From a bacterium (GTDB taxonomy: Bacteria > Planctomycetota > Planctomycetia > Kolteriales > Kolteriaceae), in NCBI GenBank assembly GCA_019748235.1, contig JAIEPU010000072.1, positions 1-64,000 on the forward strand: DNA of 64,000 nucleotides. The letters are read 5' to 3'. The first letter of the stretch is position 1, and the number at the start of each line of letters is the position of its first letter. The notes under the pieces are model-generated. The model ran no database searches. It saw only the letters and a list, made by a program, of their open reading frames with translations, and was not told where the DNA came from. This document shows, piece by piece, positions 17,964 through 26,968 of this stretch. A program made the translations under genes and the position numbers.

Positions 17964-18392
17964 TTACTCAAAGAGGATGTAAGGATTTCGATCCGGCTTC
18001 TCAGGATTAAACTGCTCACTGCAATAATCGACGAGGATTGCCGTAGGGGTAATGTTTCTGAACGCATGAGCAACGTACGAACCGATGCGAAGACGTTCGA
18101 ACGTTTCGTTGTCAGCGCTCAAGGTGAACTCGACTCGCTCCTTGGTATGCACGTCTTCTAAGGCGACTTCGAGTTTCCCGTGAACACAGCCGAATGCCTC
18201 AACGCCTGAGGTGTGGAAATGATTACCTCGCACCTTGCCGGGGCTGTCGAAGGTCACGACATAGATCTGGCCGAATTCGCTGGGAAAGTCGTTCATATCG
18301 CTTCGCCGAAAAAACTCGACGAGCTGACCTCGATGATCGACGAACTTGTGGCACTTTTCGATACGGTAGAACACCGTTCGCTCCTCGATCAT
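17964..18392 (-). CDS. Cupin sugar enzyme (WxcM/RmlC-like)
   Basis: A single-domain cupin of about 142 residues, starting at ATG 18392 (MIEERTVFYRIEK); the ORF track extends it to 18467, but homology-like sequence begins only at this Met. The pattern DHRGQLVEFF, RGNHFHTSGVEAFGCVHGKLEVAL and VAHAFRN is that of the WxcM/FdtA and RmlC-like nucleotide-sugar isomerases and epimerases. FdtA-type members make the 3-keto sugar that a DegT aminotransferase then aminates, which fits the aminotransferase in the same operon. A CapF-like C-terminal cupin role is an alternative. It is followed after 106 bases by the carbamoyltransferase gene. Confidence 0.75.
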   Translation of the reverse strand: MIEERTVFYRIEKCHKFVDHRGQLVEFFRRSDMNDFPSEFGQIYVVTFDSPGKVRGNHFHTSGVEAFGCVHGKLEVALEDVHTKERVEFTLSADNETFERLRIGSYVAHAFRNITPTAILVDYCSEQFNPEKPDRNPYILFE

Positions 18393-18957
18393 TCCTGGGT
18401 CGTATTCTGCCGATTCATGCCACCGCATCGCGGTCCGCCCGCGTGCCTGATCAATGGCGTATCGCATTTTGGATCACAACGAAACTGATTCGACAAATGC
18501 AGCAAAAACGAGTGTGACAGTCGCCACAATGGGGACTTAAACTCGCAAGTGCTTACCTCTGTCGATGTCAATGCACCAGATTGGGATTGAGAGAGTTACG
18601 CGCTCGACTCCGACCGACCGCACTCTTCCCTGCAATGAACAAAGTGTACCACGATCGGCTCGGTCGGCCAACGCGTCGCCCCGCCGAATGAAGGGTCAGT
18701 TTGGGAGGCAGGGCCTCAAGGTCGGGCATTCTCCCCCCGCGATTCGTCAGCTTGAGAATCAAGCCGGCAGAATCGGAAGAATCGGCAGGATACGAGATAT
18801 TTCAATCGGAGAGCCAACAAGTAGACTGTACGATTTCGGTTTCCTCGAGCGGACTTGGGGCGGCGAGGTACTTTCCTTTAATGATGAATGGGCGGGAGAA
18901 TAGCGATCGCTCCTTCGTGAGTCATTTCATGTGCACTATCAAAATTAGGATGGGACG
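18393..18957. other. Divergent intergenic region inside the sugar island
   Basis: 565 bases between the minus-strand cupin gene and the plus-strand hisH-like gene. No ORF with good coding features (18565-18903 is arginine-rich noise). It should hold two divergent promoters controlling both halves of the island. Confidence 0.35.
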
Positions 18958-19566
18958 ATGACAGTCATCGTCGACTACGGAGCAGGCAATATTCGTTCGG
19001 TCGTTCGAGCATTCGAGCGATTGGGAGAGACGGCCACGGTTTCCTCCGACCCCGATGTCGTTGGCCAGGCGCGCCGATTAATTCTCCCTGGGGTTGGATC
19101 TTTCGACGCCGCCATGACAGGAATGCGAAAGAGCCAGCTCCTCCCCGTGCTTGAAGAGAAAGTTCGAAAAGAAGGGGTGCCAATTCTGGGTATTTGTCTC
19201 GGGCTGCAAATCTTCACCAGGGGAAGTGAAGAGGGGACGCTTCCCGGCCTTGGTTGGATTCCAGGGGAGACCCGTAAGTTTCCCGTCGAGTCGTCCCGGA
19301 AGGTGCCCCATATCGGTTGGAATAATGTCGTGCTGTCGCGACCGACTTATTTGTTCGACAATTTGCCGACGAATCCGTCTCTCTACTTCGTTCACTCTTA
19401 TTACGTGTCGTGTGATCGAGAGGAGGATATCTTGGCGACAAGCGACTATGGCAGACAATTTGTCTCGATGGCGCAAGTCGACAATATCTTTGGTGTACAG
19501 TTCCACCCTGAGAAGAGTGCTCATCTTGGGCTCCAGCTTCTCGTGAATTTTTTGAGAAACACGTAA
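18958..19566 (+). CDS. hisH: HisH-like glutamine amidotransferase subunit (WbuY type)
   Basis: A 202-residue class I glutaminase related to the HisH subunit of imidazole glycerol phosphate synthase. The catalytic triad is complete: C80 in LGICLGLQIF, and H183 and E185 in GVQFHPEKS; PGVG forms the oxyanion region. It releases ammonia from glutamine and hands it to a HisF-type partner, here the next gene, whose start is 1 base after this stop. ATG 18958 follows AGGATGGGA. The context (WbuX, WbuZ, sugar aminotransferase, no other his genes) indicates a sugar-amidation role. A part in histidine synthesis cannot be excluded from this sequence alone. Confidence 0.88.
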   Translation: MTVIVDYGAGNIRSVVRAFERLGETATVSSDPDVVGQARRLILPGVGSFDAAMTGMRKSQLLPVLEEKVRKEGVPILGICLGLQIFTRGSEEGTLPGLGWIPGETRKFPVESSRKVPHIGWNNVVLSRPTYLFDNLPTNPSLYFVHSYYVSCDREEDILATSDYGRQFVSMAQVDNIFGVQFHPEKSAHLGLQLLVNFLRNT

Positions 19567-19567
19567 C

Positions 19568-20383
19568 ATGTTGAAGCTTCGGGTGATCCCATGTTTGCTG
19601 CTGAAACATTGGGGGATCGAAAAGACGATTCGATTCGATGAATCGGTTTACGTCGGTAGCCCGATTAACGCCGCCCGCATGTTCAACGCGTACATGTCTG
19701 ACGAACTAATTTTGCTCGACATCGTGGCCCGTACGGAAGGGCGAACGATGCGCCCCGAACTCCTGGCTCAAATCGCTGACGAAGTTACGATGCCCCTCGC
19801 CGTGGGTGGAGGCATTAACAGTGTCGACGATATTCCTCCGCTCATGGAAGCGGGGGCGGATCGGGTCGTTGTCAACACCGCTTCGCTCGAGCGGCCGGAA
19901 CTTATCACAGACATTGCCGATCGATATGGAAGCCAGTGTGTCCTTGTTTCAATCGATGCTCGCAAAGAGGCTGATGGTCACTACGTCGTGTACGGCAATC
20001 GGGCTGGCCAGCGAACGAAGTGGTCGCCGGTCGAGTGGACCAGGGTTGCGCGGGAAGCGGGGGCGGGCGAGATTCTCATCAACTCCGTCGACCGGGACGG
20101 CACGCTGGAGGGATATGATCGCGAACTGTTGGGGAGCATTGCCGAAGCCGTCGACATTCCGGTGATTGGAATGGGAGGAGCTAGCAGTCTGAGGGATATG
20201 GCCGAGACCGTTCGGGAGACTGGCATCTCCGCGGTGGCCGCTGGTGCCCTTTTTCTCTTTTTTGGACGTCGGCGAACGGTTCTGATCAATTATCCCACGC
20301 ATGAGGAACTGCTCGAAGCATTCGGACCAGACATCGTTCGAGCCAGGGAGCACCTCTTGCCCTGGGTGAATCCCATCCGGTGA
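19568..20383 (+). CDS. wbuZ: Glycosyl amidation-associated protein WbuZ (HisF-like)
   Basis: A 271-residue TIM-barrel homologue of HisF. Catalytic Asp11 of true HisF (ACLDVK in Thermotoga maritima) is Leu here (IPCLLLK), while D130 (SIDARK) and the SVDRDG Asp (175) remain. IPCLLLK, with YVGSPINAARMFN following, is the hallmark I know for the WbuZ group. The residues lining the ammonia gate in HisF are kept: R5, E46, R99 (Lys in HisF) and E168. The protein should therefore still conduct ammonia from HisH but not cyclise PRFAR. Its likely client is WbuX at 13860. It ends before a 117-base gap and is the last gene of the island. Confidence 0.88.
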   Translation: MLKLRVIPCLLLKHWGIEKTIRFDESVYVGSPINAARMFNAYMSDELILLDIVARTEGRTMRPELLAQIADEVTMPLAVGGGINSVDDIPPLMEAGADRVVVNTASLERPELITDIADRYGSQCVLVSIDARKEADGHYVVYGNRAGQRTKWSPVEWTRVAREAGAGEILINSVDRDGTLEGYDRELLGSIAEAVDIPVIGMGGASSLRDMAETVRETGISAVAAGALFLFFGRRRTVLINYPTHEELLEAFGPDIVRAREHLLPWVNPIR

Positions 20384-20500
20384 ACGGGGGAGTACAATAA
20401 GAGACTGTGCGGGAACGGAAGAGCAGGGGGCCGGGTCTGATAGAGGTCGTAGGCTGATCGAGACGATGAACTTGATCAACGATAGGCTCGAACATCCTAG

Positions 20501-23500
20501 ATGGCTCCGATCGATCGAATTCAGGAGATTGAGGTCGTGCGGGAACAAGGTTGGACGACTTTGGCGATCGCCGCCCTTTCGCTCTTTGTGACGGCCTCTG
20601 CCCGCGCCGATCTGGATTTCAATCGTGACATTCGCCCGTTATTGTCGAATCACTGTTTCAAGTGCCACGGACCTGATGAGGAAACTCGAAAGGCGGGCCT
20701 CCGGCTCGATACATTCGAGTCCGCGACCGCTCCCCTTGAATCAGGCAACAAATCGATTGTCCCCCATCATCCCGATCAGAGTGGATTGATCGAACGGATC
20801 CTCTCCGATGATGCCGAACTGATGATGCCTCCCCCTTCTGCGAACAAACCACTCTCCGCAGAGGACAAGGAGAAGCTGAAGCAGTGGATTACCGAAGGGG
20901 CCCGCTACAGCCCTCACTGGGCATTCGTTCCTCCCGCCGAGTCCGCGAGTCCCGGCGTTAAAGATCCCACAAAACTTGAGAGTCCCATCGATGGTTTCAT
21001 TGTCGCTCGACTCGATCGGGAAGGACTTTCTCCTTCGCCGCGTGCGGAAAAACATTTAATCGCTCGGAGACTTTATCTCGACCTCATCGGGCTGCCTCCG
21101 AGTATTGATGAGGCCGAGGACTTCCTGGCGGAAGGCCGGCCCGATTCGGAAGAAAGGCTTGTTGATCGTTTGCTCGCTTCACCCCACTACGGGGAGCGAT
21201 GGGCAAGGCGTTGGCTCGATCTCGCGCGGTATGCCGACACCAATGGCTATGAGAAAGATCGTGTTCGCTCGATCTGGCCCTATCGAGACTGGGTGATTCA
21301 AGCTTTCAATTCCGATATGCCCTTCGATCAATTCAGCATCGAGCAACTGGCCGGGGATTTGGTTCCAAAGGCGGGGTTGAACGAGCGGATTGCGACAGGT
21401 TTTCATCGCAACACGATGCTGAACGAAGAAGGGGGCGTCGATCCCAACGAGTTTCGGTTCTATGCGATGGTCGATCGCGTCAACACTACCGGAACGATCT
21501 GGATGGGACTCACCATTGGTTGTGCTCAGTGTCACACGCACAAGTACGATCCCGTCACGCAGCGCGACTATTACAAGCTCATGGCGTTTCTGAACAATGC
21601 CGACGAGCCGGAAATGCCTGTCCCCCAGAAGGAGATCGCCAAGCGCCAAGCCGAAGTGGATGAACAGATCGCTCGCGCTGAAGCGAACATCCAACGGTTT
21701 CCCTTCGATTCAACTCAGCTCGAATGGTCGACCGTTTATCCTGCGTGGGCTGCATCGCGGGAGGGAGCTACCTTCGAGCCGTCCCTTGACGGCTCCCTCC
21801 GTATCAACGGGAAGAATCCGGAAAAGGATCTCTACACGATCGAATTCGACTCTGATCTTTCAGACGTTGTCGCAATTCGAGTGGAAGCACTGAGCGATCC
21901 GGCACTTCCCAACGGTGGGCCAGGGCGAGTCGGGCATGGCAACTTCGTGTTGTCGGAAGTTTCGTTGTCTCTTGCACAACTAAATAACTCAGCGGAAGTC
22001 GAACGGATCGAGTTCAGTCATGCCGAATCGGATTACGATCAACCGTCATTCCCAGCATGGCAAGCGATCGATGGCAATATGGGGACTGGCTGGGCCGTTC
22101 ATCGTCCCGGCGCGAAAACTGTCGGAGACCACACGCTGGTCCTGCAATTCGCTCGCCCGATGAACGTAGGGCCTGGGCGCCGCTGGGTATTGCACCTCGA
22201 TCAAAGTCACGGCCAGCAACATACGATCGGCCGTTTCCGGATTAGCCTCGGTCGATTTTCAGACTCCACGATTCCTCTGGATGATCGACGCAAGGAACAG
22301 CTCCAAGGGGAACTTGCGAACTGGATAAATCAAGAGTCCCCCTATGCCACTCATTGGAAACACCTTCGTCCGATCGAAGCGAAGAGCAATCTTCCCTATT
22401 TGACGATCCTTGACGACGACTCGGTACTTTCCAGCGGAGATCAGACAAAGTCCGATACCTACGACCTCAGGTTTCAAACGAATCAACGCCGTGTGACCGC
22501 CATTCGACTCGAAGCCATTCCCGATGAGCGACTCCCGCGCGGCGGACCGGGCCGCATCTATTATGAGGGTCCGATCGGCGACTTCATGCTCAGTGAGTTC
22601 TCCGCTAAGGCAGACGGCCAACCCATTAAGATTCGTCGAGCCCTCGCATCTTATGTAGGGGGCGGAAACGTTCCTGAGCGAATGATCGACGGCGACAAGC
22701 AGAGTGGTTGGGCGATTGACGGAGGTCAAGGCCGGCCACATGTCGCCGTCTTCGAACTTGATGAACCGATCGATATTTCCGAGACGTTCGATGTGAGCAT
22801 GCTCTTTGAGCGATACTATGCCGCAGGCCTTGGCCGATTTCGCATTTCGCTGACGACCGATGGCCGGGAAGCACGCGATACATTATTGCCGGCGAATGTA
22901 GAAGACGTGCTCGCCGTCAGGGATCGATCACTAAACCCTGAAGAAATGAAATCGCTTCGCGATTACTTCCTTTCGTTCACACCGAAAACCGAAGCGGCTC
23001 GAAAGCGAGTCGAATTGTTACGAAGTCAGCGTCCCGAATTTCCAACGACGCTGGTCATGACCGAGCGCCTGCCAGGCTATCCGCGTATCACCCATCTTCA
23101 TAAGCGGGGAGAGTTCCTTCAGCCGGCGGATCCGATCAATGCTGAATTGCCGTCGATGTTCGAAAAGAAGGGTGAACCGCGCCCGGCCAATCGGCTGGAG
23201 TTCGCGAAGTGGCTCGTCAGCCCAGACCATCCCCTCACGGCTAGAGTTACGGTGAATCGACATTGGGCGGCGTTCTTTGGAACGGGCATCGTGCGCACGA
23301 CGGAAGATTTCGGCTACCAGGGAGAGCTTCCGTCACACCCAGATTTGATTGATTGGCTCTCGGTCGAATTTGTCCGCCGAGGTTGGTCGCTTAAAGAACT
23401 GCATCGCATGATTGTCACGAGCGCGACCTATCTGCAAGAGACTCGCGTCACTCCGGAATTACTGGAACGGGACGCTCCGAATCGTCTCCTCGCGCGTGGT

Positions 23501-24109
23501 CCGCGCATTCGATTAGAGGCCGAGGTCGTTCGCGATTCGATTCTTTTCACAAGCGGACTTCTCACAGCAAAGGTTGGGGGGCCAAGCGTGTTTCCGCCTC
23601 AGCCCGCCGGTATCACGTCGGAAGGGACGTACGGCCCGCTGCAGTGGAAAGTGAGTGAAGGAGCGGATCGCTATCGACGCGCCCTTTACACTTTCACGAA
23701 GAGAACAGCCCCCTTCGCGATGTTCACCACGTTCGATGCTCCGAGCGGTGAAGCATGCGTGGCACGTCGTGAAGTATCGAACACGCCGCTGCAAGCCCTC
23801 ACATTACTTAACGACACGTTGACCGATGAAGCGGCGCGGATGCTTGGCATCGAATGGGCGGTTATGCCTGGCTCCGTCGAGGAAAAGATCGAGCGGTTGG
23901 TGAAGCGTTGTCTCGTCCGTTCCCCTGGGACCGAAGAAAAGCAAATGCTCCTCAGCTTCTACGACAAGGAAAAGTATCGAATTGTACGGGGCGAGGTTGA
24001 TCCGAAAAAAATCATGGGGAGTGGAGAAGGAGACCTCGTCGAACGAGCCTCTTGGACGCTTTTAGCCCGTGCACTTTTCAATCTCGATGAAACGATCGTG
24101 AAGGAGTAG
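20501..24109 (+). CDS. PSCyt1-DUF1549-DUF1553 planctomycete cytochrome-type protein
   Basis: A 1202-residue exported protein of the large planctomycete family. A signal sequence (LAIAALSLFVTASARA) precedes the cytochrome-C-like domain with heme motif C52-x-x-C55-H (HCFKCHGPDE). DUF1549 follows (about 140-370), carrying a second CxxCH at C341-C344-H345 (GCAQCHTHKYDP). The middle holds two related beta-rich modules (about 440-580 and 645-790), each with a PxGGPGR segment. DUF1553 ends the protein (about 890-1180, NRHWAAFFGTGIVRTTEDFG). ATG 20501 is the track start; GTG 20537 is an alternative closer to the signal peptide. The function is not established; it probably acts with the DUF1501 protein downstream. 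Confidence 0.9.
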   Translation: MAPIDRIQEIEVVREQGWTTLAIAALSLFVTASARADLDFNRDIRPLLSNHCFKCHGPDEETRKAGLRLDTFESATAPLESGNKSIVPHHPDQSGLIERILSDDAELMMPPPSANKPLSAEDKEKLKQWITEGARYSPHWAFVPPAESASPGVKDPTKLESPIDGFIVARLDREGLSPSPRAEKHLIARRLYLDLIGLPPSIDEAEDFLAEGRPDSEERLVDRLLASPHYGERWARRWLDLARYADTNGYEKDRVRSIWPYRDWVIQAFNSDMPFDQFSIEQLAGDLVPKAGLNERIATGFHRNTMLNEEGGVDPNEFRFYAMVDRVNTTGTIWMGLTIGCAQCHTHKYDPVTQRDYYKLMAFLNNADEPEMPVPQKEIAKRQAEVDEQIARAEANIQRFPFDSTQLEWSTVYPAWAASREGATFEPSLDGSLRINGKNPEKDLYTIEFDSDLSDVVAIRVEALSDPALPNGGPGRVGHGNFVLSEVSLSLAQLNNSAEVERIEFSHAESDYDQPSFPAWQAIDGNMGTGWAVHRPGAKTVGDHTLVLQFARPMNVGPGRRWVLHLDQSHGQQHTIGRFRISLGRFSDSTIPLDDRRKEQLQGELANWINQESPYATHWKHLRPIEAKSNLPYLTILDDDSVLSSGDQTKSDTYDLRFQTNQRRVTAIRLEAIPDERLPRGGPGRIYYEGPIGDFMLSEFSAKADGQPIKIRRALASYVGGGNVPERMIDGDKQSGWAIDGGQGRPHVAVFELDEPIDISETFDVSMLFERYYAAGLGRFRISLTTDGREARDTLLPANVEDVLAVRDRSLNPEEMKSLRDYFLSFTPKTEAARKRVELLRSQRPEFPTTLVMTERLPGYPRITHLHKRGEFLQPADPINAELPSMFEKKGEPRPANRLEFAKWLVSPDHPLTARVTVNRHWAAFFGTGIVRTTEDFGYQGELPSHPDLIDWLSVEFVRRGWSLKELHRMIVTSATYLQETRVTPELLERDAPNRLLARGPRIRLEAEVVRDSILFTSGLLTAKVGGPSVFPPQPAGITSEGTYGPLQWKVSEGADRYRRALYTFTKRTAPFAMFTTFDAPSGEACVARREVSNTPLQALTLLNDTLTDEAARMLGIEWAVMPGSVEEKIERLVKRCLVRSPGTEEKQMLLSFYDKEKYRIVRGEVDPKKIMGSGEGDLVERASWTLLARALFNLDETIVKE

Positions 24110-24113
24110 GTCC

Positions 24114-25568
24114 GTGGAACCGATCGAACATCGAATGGTTCGGGAGCGTTGTCTCGACGTCACTCGGCGACATTTTCTGCGTGATTGTGGAGTCGGCGTC
24201 GGAAAGATCGCGCTTGCTTCAATGCTTGCGGGGCCAGCCTTGAAAGCACGCTCCGCTCCGAGCATGGCGGATGCACTCGCGCCAAAGCCGCCTCATTTCG
24301 CCCCGAAGGCCAAAGCGGTCATTCACCTTTTCATGGCGGGGGGGCCGAGCCATCTTGATCTATTCGATGAGAAGCCGAAGCTGAAGCAGTACGAAGGAAA
24401 GCCGATCCCTCCCGAGGTCATCGGCGGTCAACGTTATGCGTTCATTCGGTCCGACGCGAATTGTCTTGGGCCGCAATTCAAATTCGCGAAGCACGGAGAA
24501 GCAGGGACGTCGATTTCAGAGGCGTTGCCTCGTTTAGCGACGATTGCGGATGATATCTGCCTAATTCGGAGTGTTCATACGACTCAATTCAATCATGCCC
24601 CCGCGCAGATCTTCTTCAACACCGGCTTCTCTCAACCCGGCAGGCCGAGCATGGGCTCTTGGGTGACCTACGGGCTTGGTGCTGAAACAAATGACTTACC
24701 GGCATTCGTGGTGATGAGCACCGGTTCGGGCATCAGTGGTGGGGCGGCAAATTGGTCAGGTGGATTTCTTCCTTCCGTCTACACCGGGGTTCGCCTTCGC
24801 AATCAGGGAGATCCGATCCTCAACGTTTCCAGTCCAGAAGGGATCGATCCGCGCCTTCAACGAGACACGCTCGATCTTATCGGCGAAATGAATCGGAAAC
24901 GGTTCGATGCCGTCGGCGATCCGGAAATTCAAACGCGCATCGCATCTTACGAAATGGCGTTTCGGCTTCAGACTTCGGCTCCGGAACTGATGAATCTTCG
25001 AAGCGAGTCAAAAAAGACGCTCGATCTCTATGGAGTGGATCCAGACAAACCCTCCTTCGCGCGGGCCTGTCTGCTTGCCCGGAGAATGGTCGAGCGCGGC
25101 GTTCGTTTCATCAATATCTACAACGAAGGTTGGGACGCGCACAGCGATGTGATTGGTAATCACCGAAGCAATTGCAAAAGCACCGACCAAGGGGCAGCCG
25201 CATTGGTGGCAGACCTCAAGGAACGGGGAATGCTGGATGAAACGCTCGTTGTCTGGGGAGGGGAGTTCGGCCGGACTCCGATGGTCGAGACGAATCCGAC
25301 CCTTGGACGAAAACTAGGACGTGATCATCACCCCCAGGCCTACACGATTTGGATGGCGGGGGGCGGCATCAAGGCGGGAATGTCCTATGGCGCGACGGAT
25401 GAACTTGGTTTTCACGTGGTGGAAAAACCCGTTCACGTGCATGACATTCAAGCCACAATCCTGCATTTGTTAGGACTGGATCACGAACGGTTGACGTATC
25501 GTTATGCCGGTCGCGATTTTCGCCTGACCGACGTGCACGGCCAGATCATCAGAGACATCCTCGCATGA
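24114..25568 (+). CDS. DUF1501 protein, Tat-exported
   Basis: A 484-residue member of DUF1501, a family related to alkaline-phosphatase/sulfatase folds whose activity is not known. The N-terminus carries a twin-arginine signal (RRHFLRDCGVGVGKIALASML), indicating export of a folded protein. Family segments seen are FMAGGPSHLDLFDEKPKL, the metal-like motif GGEFGRTP and GRDHHPQAYTIWMAGGG. GTG 24114 is 4 bases after the upstream stop, with its Shine-Dalgarno AAGGAG overlapping that stop, so expression is coupled to the DUF1549/DUF1553 gene. This gene pair recurs throughout planctomycete genomes. Confidence 0.92.
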   Translation: MEPIEHRMVRERCLDVTRRHFLRDCGVGVGKIALASMLAGPALKARSAPSMADALAPKPPHFAPKAKAVIHLFMAGGPSHLDLFDEKPKLKQYEGKPIPPEVIGGQRYAFIRSDANCLGPQFKFAKHGEAGTSISEALPRLATIADDICLIRSVHTTQFNHAPAQIFFNTGFSQPGRPSMGSWVTYGLGAETNDLPAFVVMSTGSGISGGAANWSGGFLPSVYTGVRLRNQGDPILNVSSPEGIDPRLQRDTLDLIGEMNRKRFDAVGDPEIQTRIASYEMAFRLQTSAPELMNLRSESKKTLDLYGVDPDKPSFARACLLARRMVERGVRFINIYNEGWDAHSDVIGNHRSNCKSTDQGAAALVADLKERGMLDETLVVWGGEFGRTPMVETNPTLGRKLGRDHHPQAYTIWMAGGGIKAGMSYGATDELGFHVVEKPVHVHDIQATILHLLGLDHERLTYRYAGRDFRLTDVHGQIIRDILA

Positions 25569-25605
25569 TCGACGATCGTTCGCGTATATCCTCTAGGAAA
25601 GTTTC

Positions 25606-26961
25606 GTGAAAAAGCAGCGTCGCCATTTGTCCGGTTGGGGTAACTTTCGCCCCGGCTGGTGCGATGTTGTCACTCCCCAGTCTAGGGATGAACTTCGTTC
25701 TGCAATTCTGCAAAACACTCCATCGACTTGGATCTCGCGAGGGCTGGGGCGCAGTTACGGCGACTCCGCCGTCAACTCCGGCGGACTTGTCATCGATCAC
25801 ACAACGCAATCCGCTTTGATTCATATCGATTCAGAACGACACACTGTTCGCGTGCAAGCAGGGATGTCTCTCGGCACACTCATTGATCACATACTGCCGA
25901 ATAGTCTCTTTCTTCCTGTCTCCCCCGGCACCAAATTCGTGACGGTGGGAGGAGCGGTCGCCGCGGACATCCACGGAAAGAATCATCATCGAGACGGATC
26001 GTTCGGCAGTCATGTCGAGGAATTGAGTCTTCTTCTCCCCAGCGGCGAAATCGTCACGTGCGGTCCATCGCGGAATTCGAAGCTCTACTATGCCACGATC
26101 GGAGGGATGGGACTCACGGGAGCAATCCTTGATGTGACGATTCGCTGTCTCCCGGTCGAGTCGGCACATATTCGAGTGGAGTCATATCGGACCGGTTGTT
26201 TAGAAGAAACGCTCGAACTTTTGAATCAGACGGCCGACACGCATCGGTACTCCGTAAGTTGGATCGATGCACTTTCATCGGGAAAGGAATTGGGCAGGGG
26301 GTGGGTCCTCGCGGGGGAGCACGCCGGGAGTCGTGATCTATCAACATCATTACAAGCGGAGCCCTTTCATTTGCCAACTCGACCGATCAAGAGTGTTCCC
26401 TTTCACTTTCCTGGCTGGGTCCTCAACCGCTGGAGTTGCGGACTTTTTAACGAGCGGGTCTATCGCCGAGGGATCGTCTCGGGAAATGTCGTCGACATTG
26501 ACTCCTTTTTCTACCCGCTCGATCGGGTTCATCATTGGAATCGCATCTATGGAAGAGCTGGGTTCATTCAATATCAGGCGCTCTTCCCGTTTGAGTCGTC
26601 GGCGATCGCGATAAAAAACATGCTTGAACTGCTTCATGATTCGGGCCAGGCGGCGTTTTTCGCGGGGATTAAATCGGCAGGGCCAGCGAGCGGCGGATGG
26701 CTTTCGTTTCTCTCGCCCGGCTTCACCATCGGACTGGACCTTCCCTATCGAAAAGGGCTAGATTCGCTAATTGAAAAATGGGACCACTTCGTGATTGAAG
26801 CAGGGGGACGCGTCTATCTTGCCAAGGATTCCCTCCTCTCGGCAGATTCATTCCGTCGCATGTATCCCAGATGGCAAGAGCTCATGGAACTTCGACAGGA
26901 ACTCGATCCGAACGGAGTCATTTCATCGAACCAATCGAGGCGCCTCGGCCTAGATGGTTAG
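25606..26961 (+). CDS. FAD-binding oxidase, DprE1-like
   Basis: A 451-residue flavoprotein of the PCMH/VAO family. The FAD-binding segment ISRGLGRSYGDSAVNSGG is the motif shared with DprE1, the decaprenylphosphoryl-ribofuranose 2-oxidase of actinobacteria. Other shared segments are VSPGTKFVTVGGAVAADIHGKNHHRDGSFG, GGMGLTGAILDVTI and the C-terminal DPNGVISSNQSRRLG. In DprE1 the substrate is a lipid-linked ribose; here the lipid-phosphate sugar is unknown. GTG start follows AGGAAAG. No DprE2-type dehydrogenase is adjacent, but a GT2 gene is convergent 7 bases away. Confidence 0.82.
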   Translation: MKKQRRHLSGWGNFRPGWCDVVTPQSRDELRSAILQNTPSTWISRGLGRSYGDSAVNSGGLVIDHTTQSALIHIDSERHTVRVQAGMSLGTLIDHILPNSLFLPVSPGTKFVTVGGAVAADIHGKNHHRDGSFGSHVEELSLLLPSGEIVTCGPSRNSKLYYATIGGMGLTGAILDVTIRCLPVESAHIRVESYRTGCLEETLELLNQTADTHRYSVSWIDALSSGKELGRGWVLAGEHAGSRDLSTSLQAEPFHLPTRPIKSVPFHFPGWVLNRWSCGLFNERVYRRGIVSGNVVDIDSFFYPLDRVHHWNRIYGRAGFIQYQALFPFESSAIAIKNMLELLHDSGQAAFFAGIKSAGPASGGWLSFLSPGFTIGLDLPYRKGLDSLIEKWDHFVIEAGGRVYLAKDSLLSADSFRRMYPRWQELMELRQELDPNGVISSNQSRRLGLDG

Positions 26962-26968
26962 ACGCGGA

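Noticed and set aside
18958-20383. hisH-hisF as a histidine biosynthesis operon
   Set aside because: Asp11 of HisF is lost, no other his genes are nearby, and sugar-amidation genes surround the pair.
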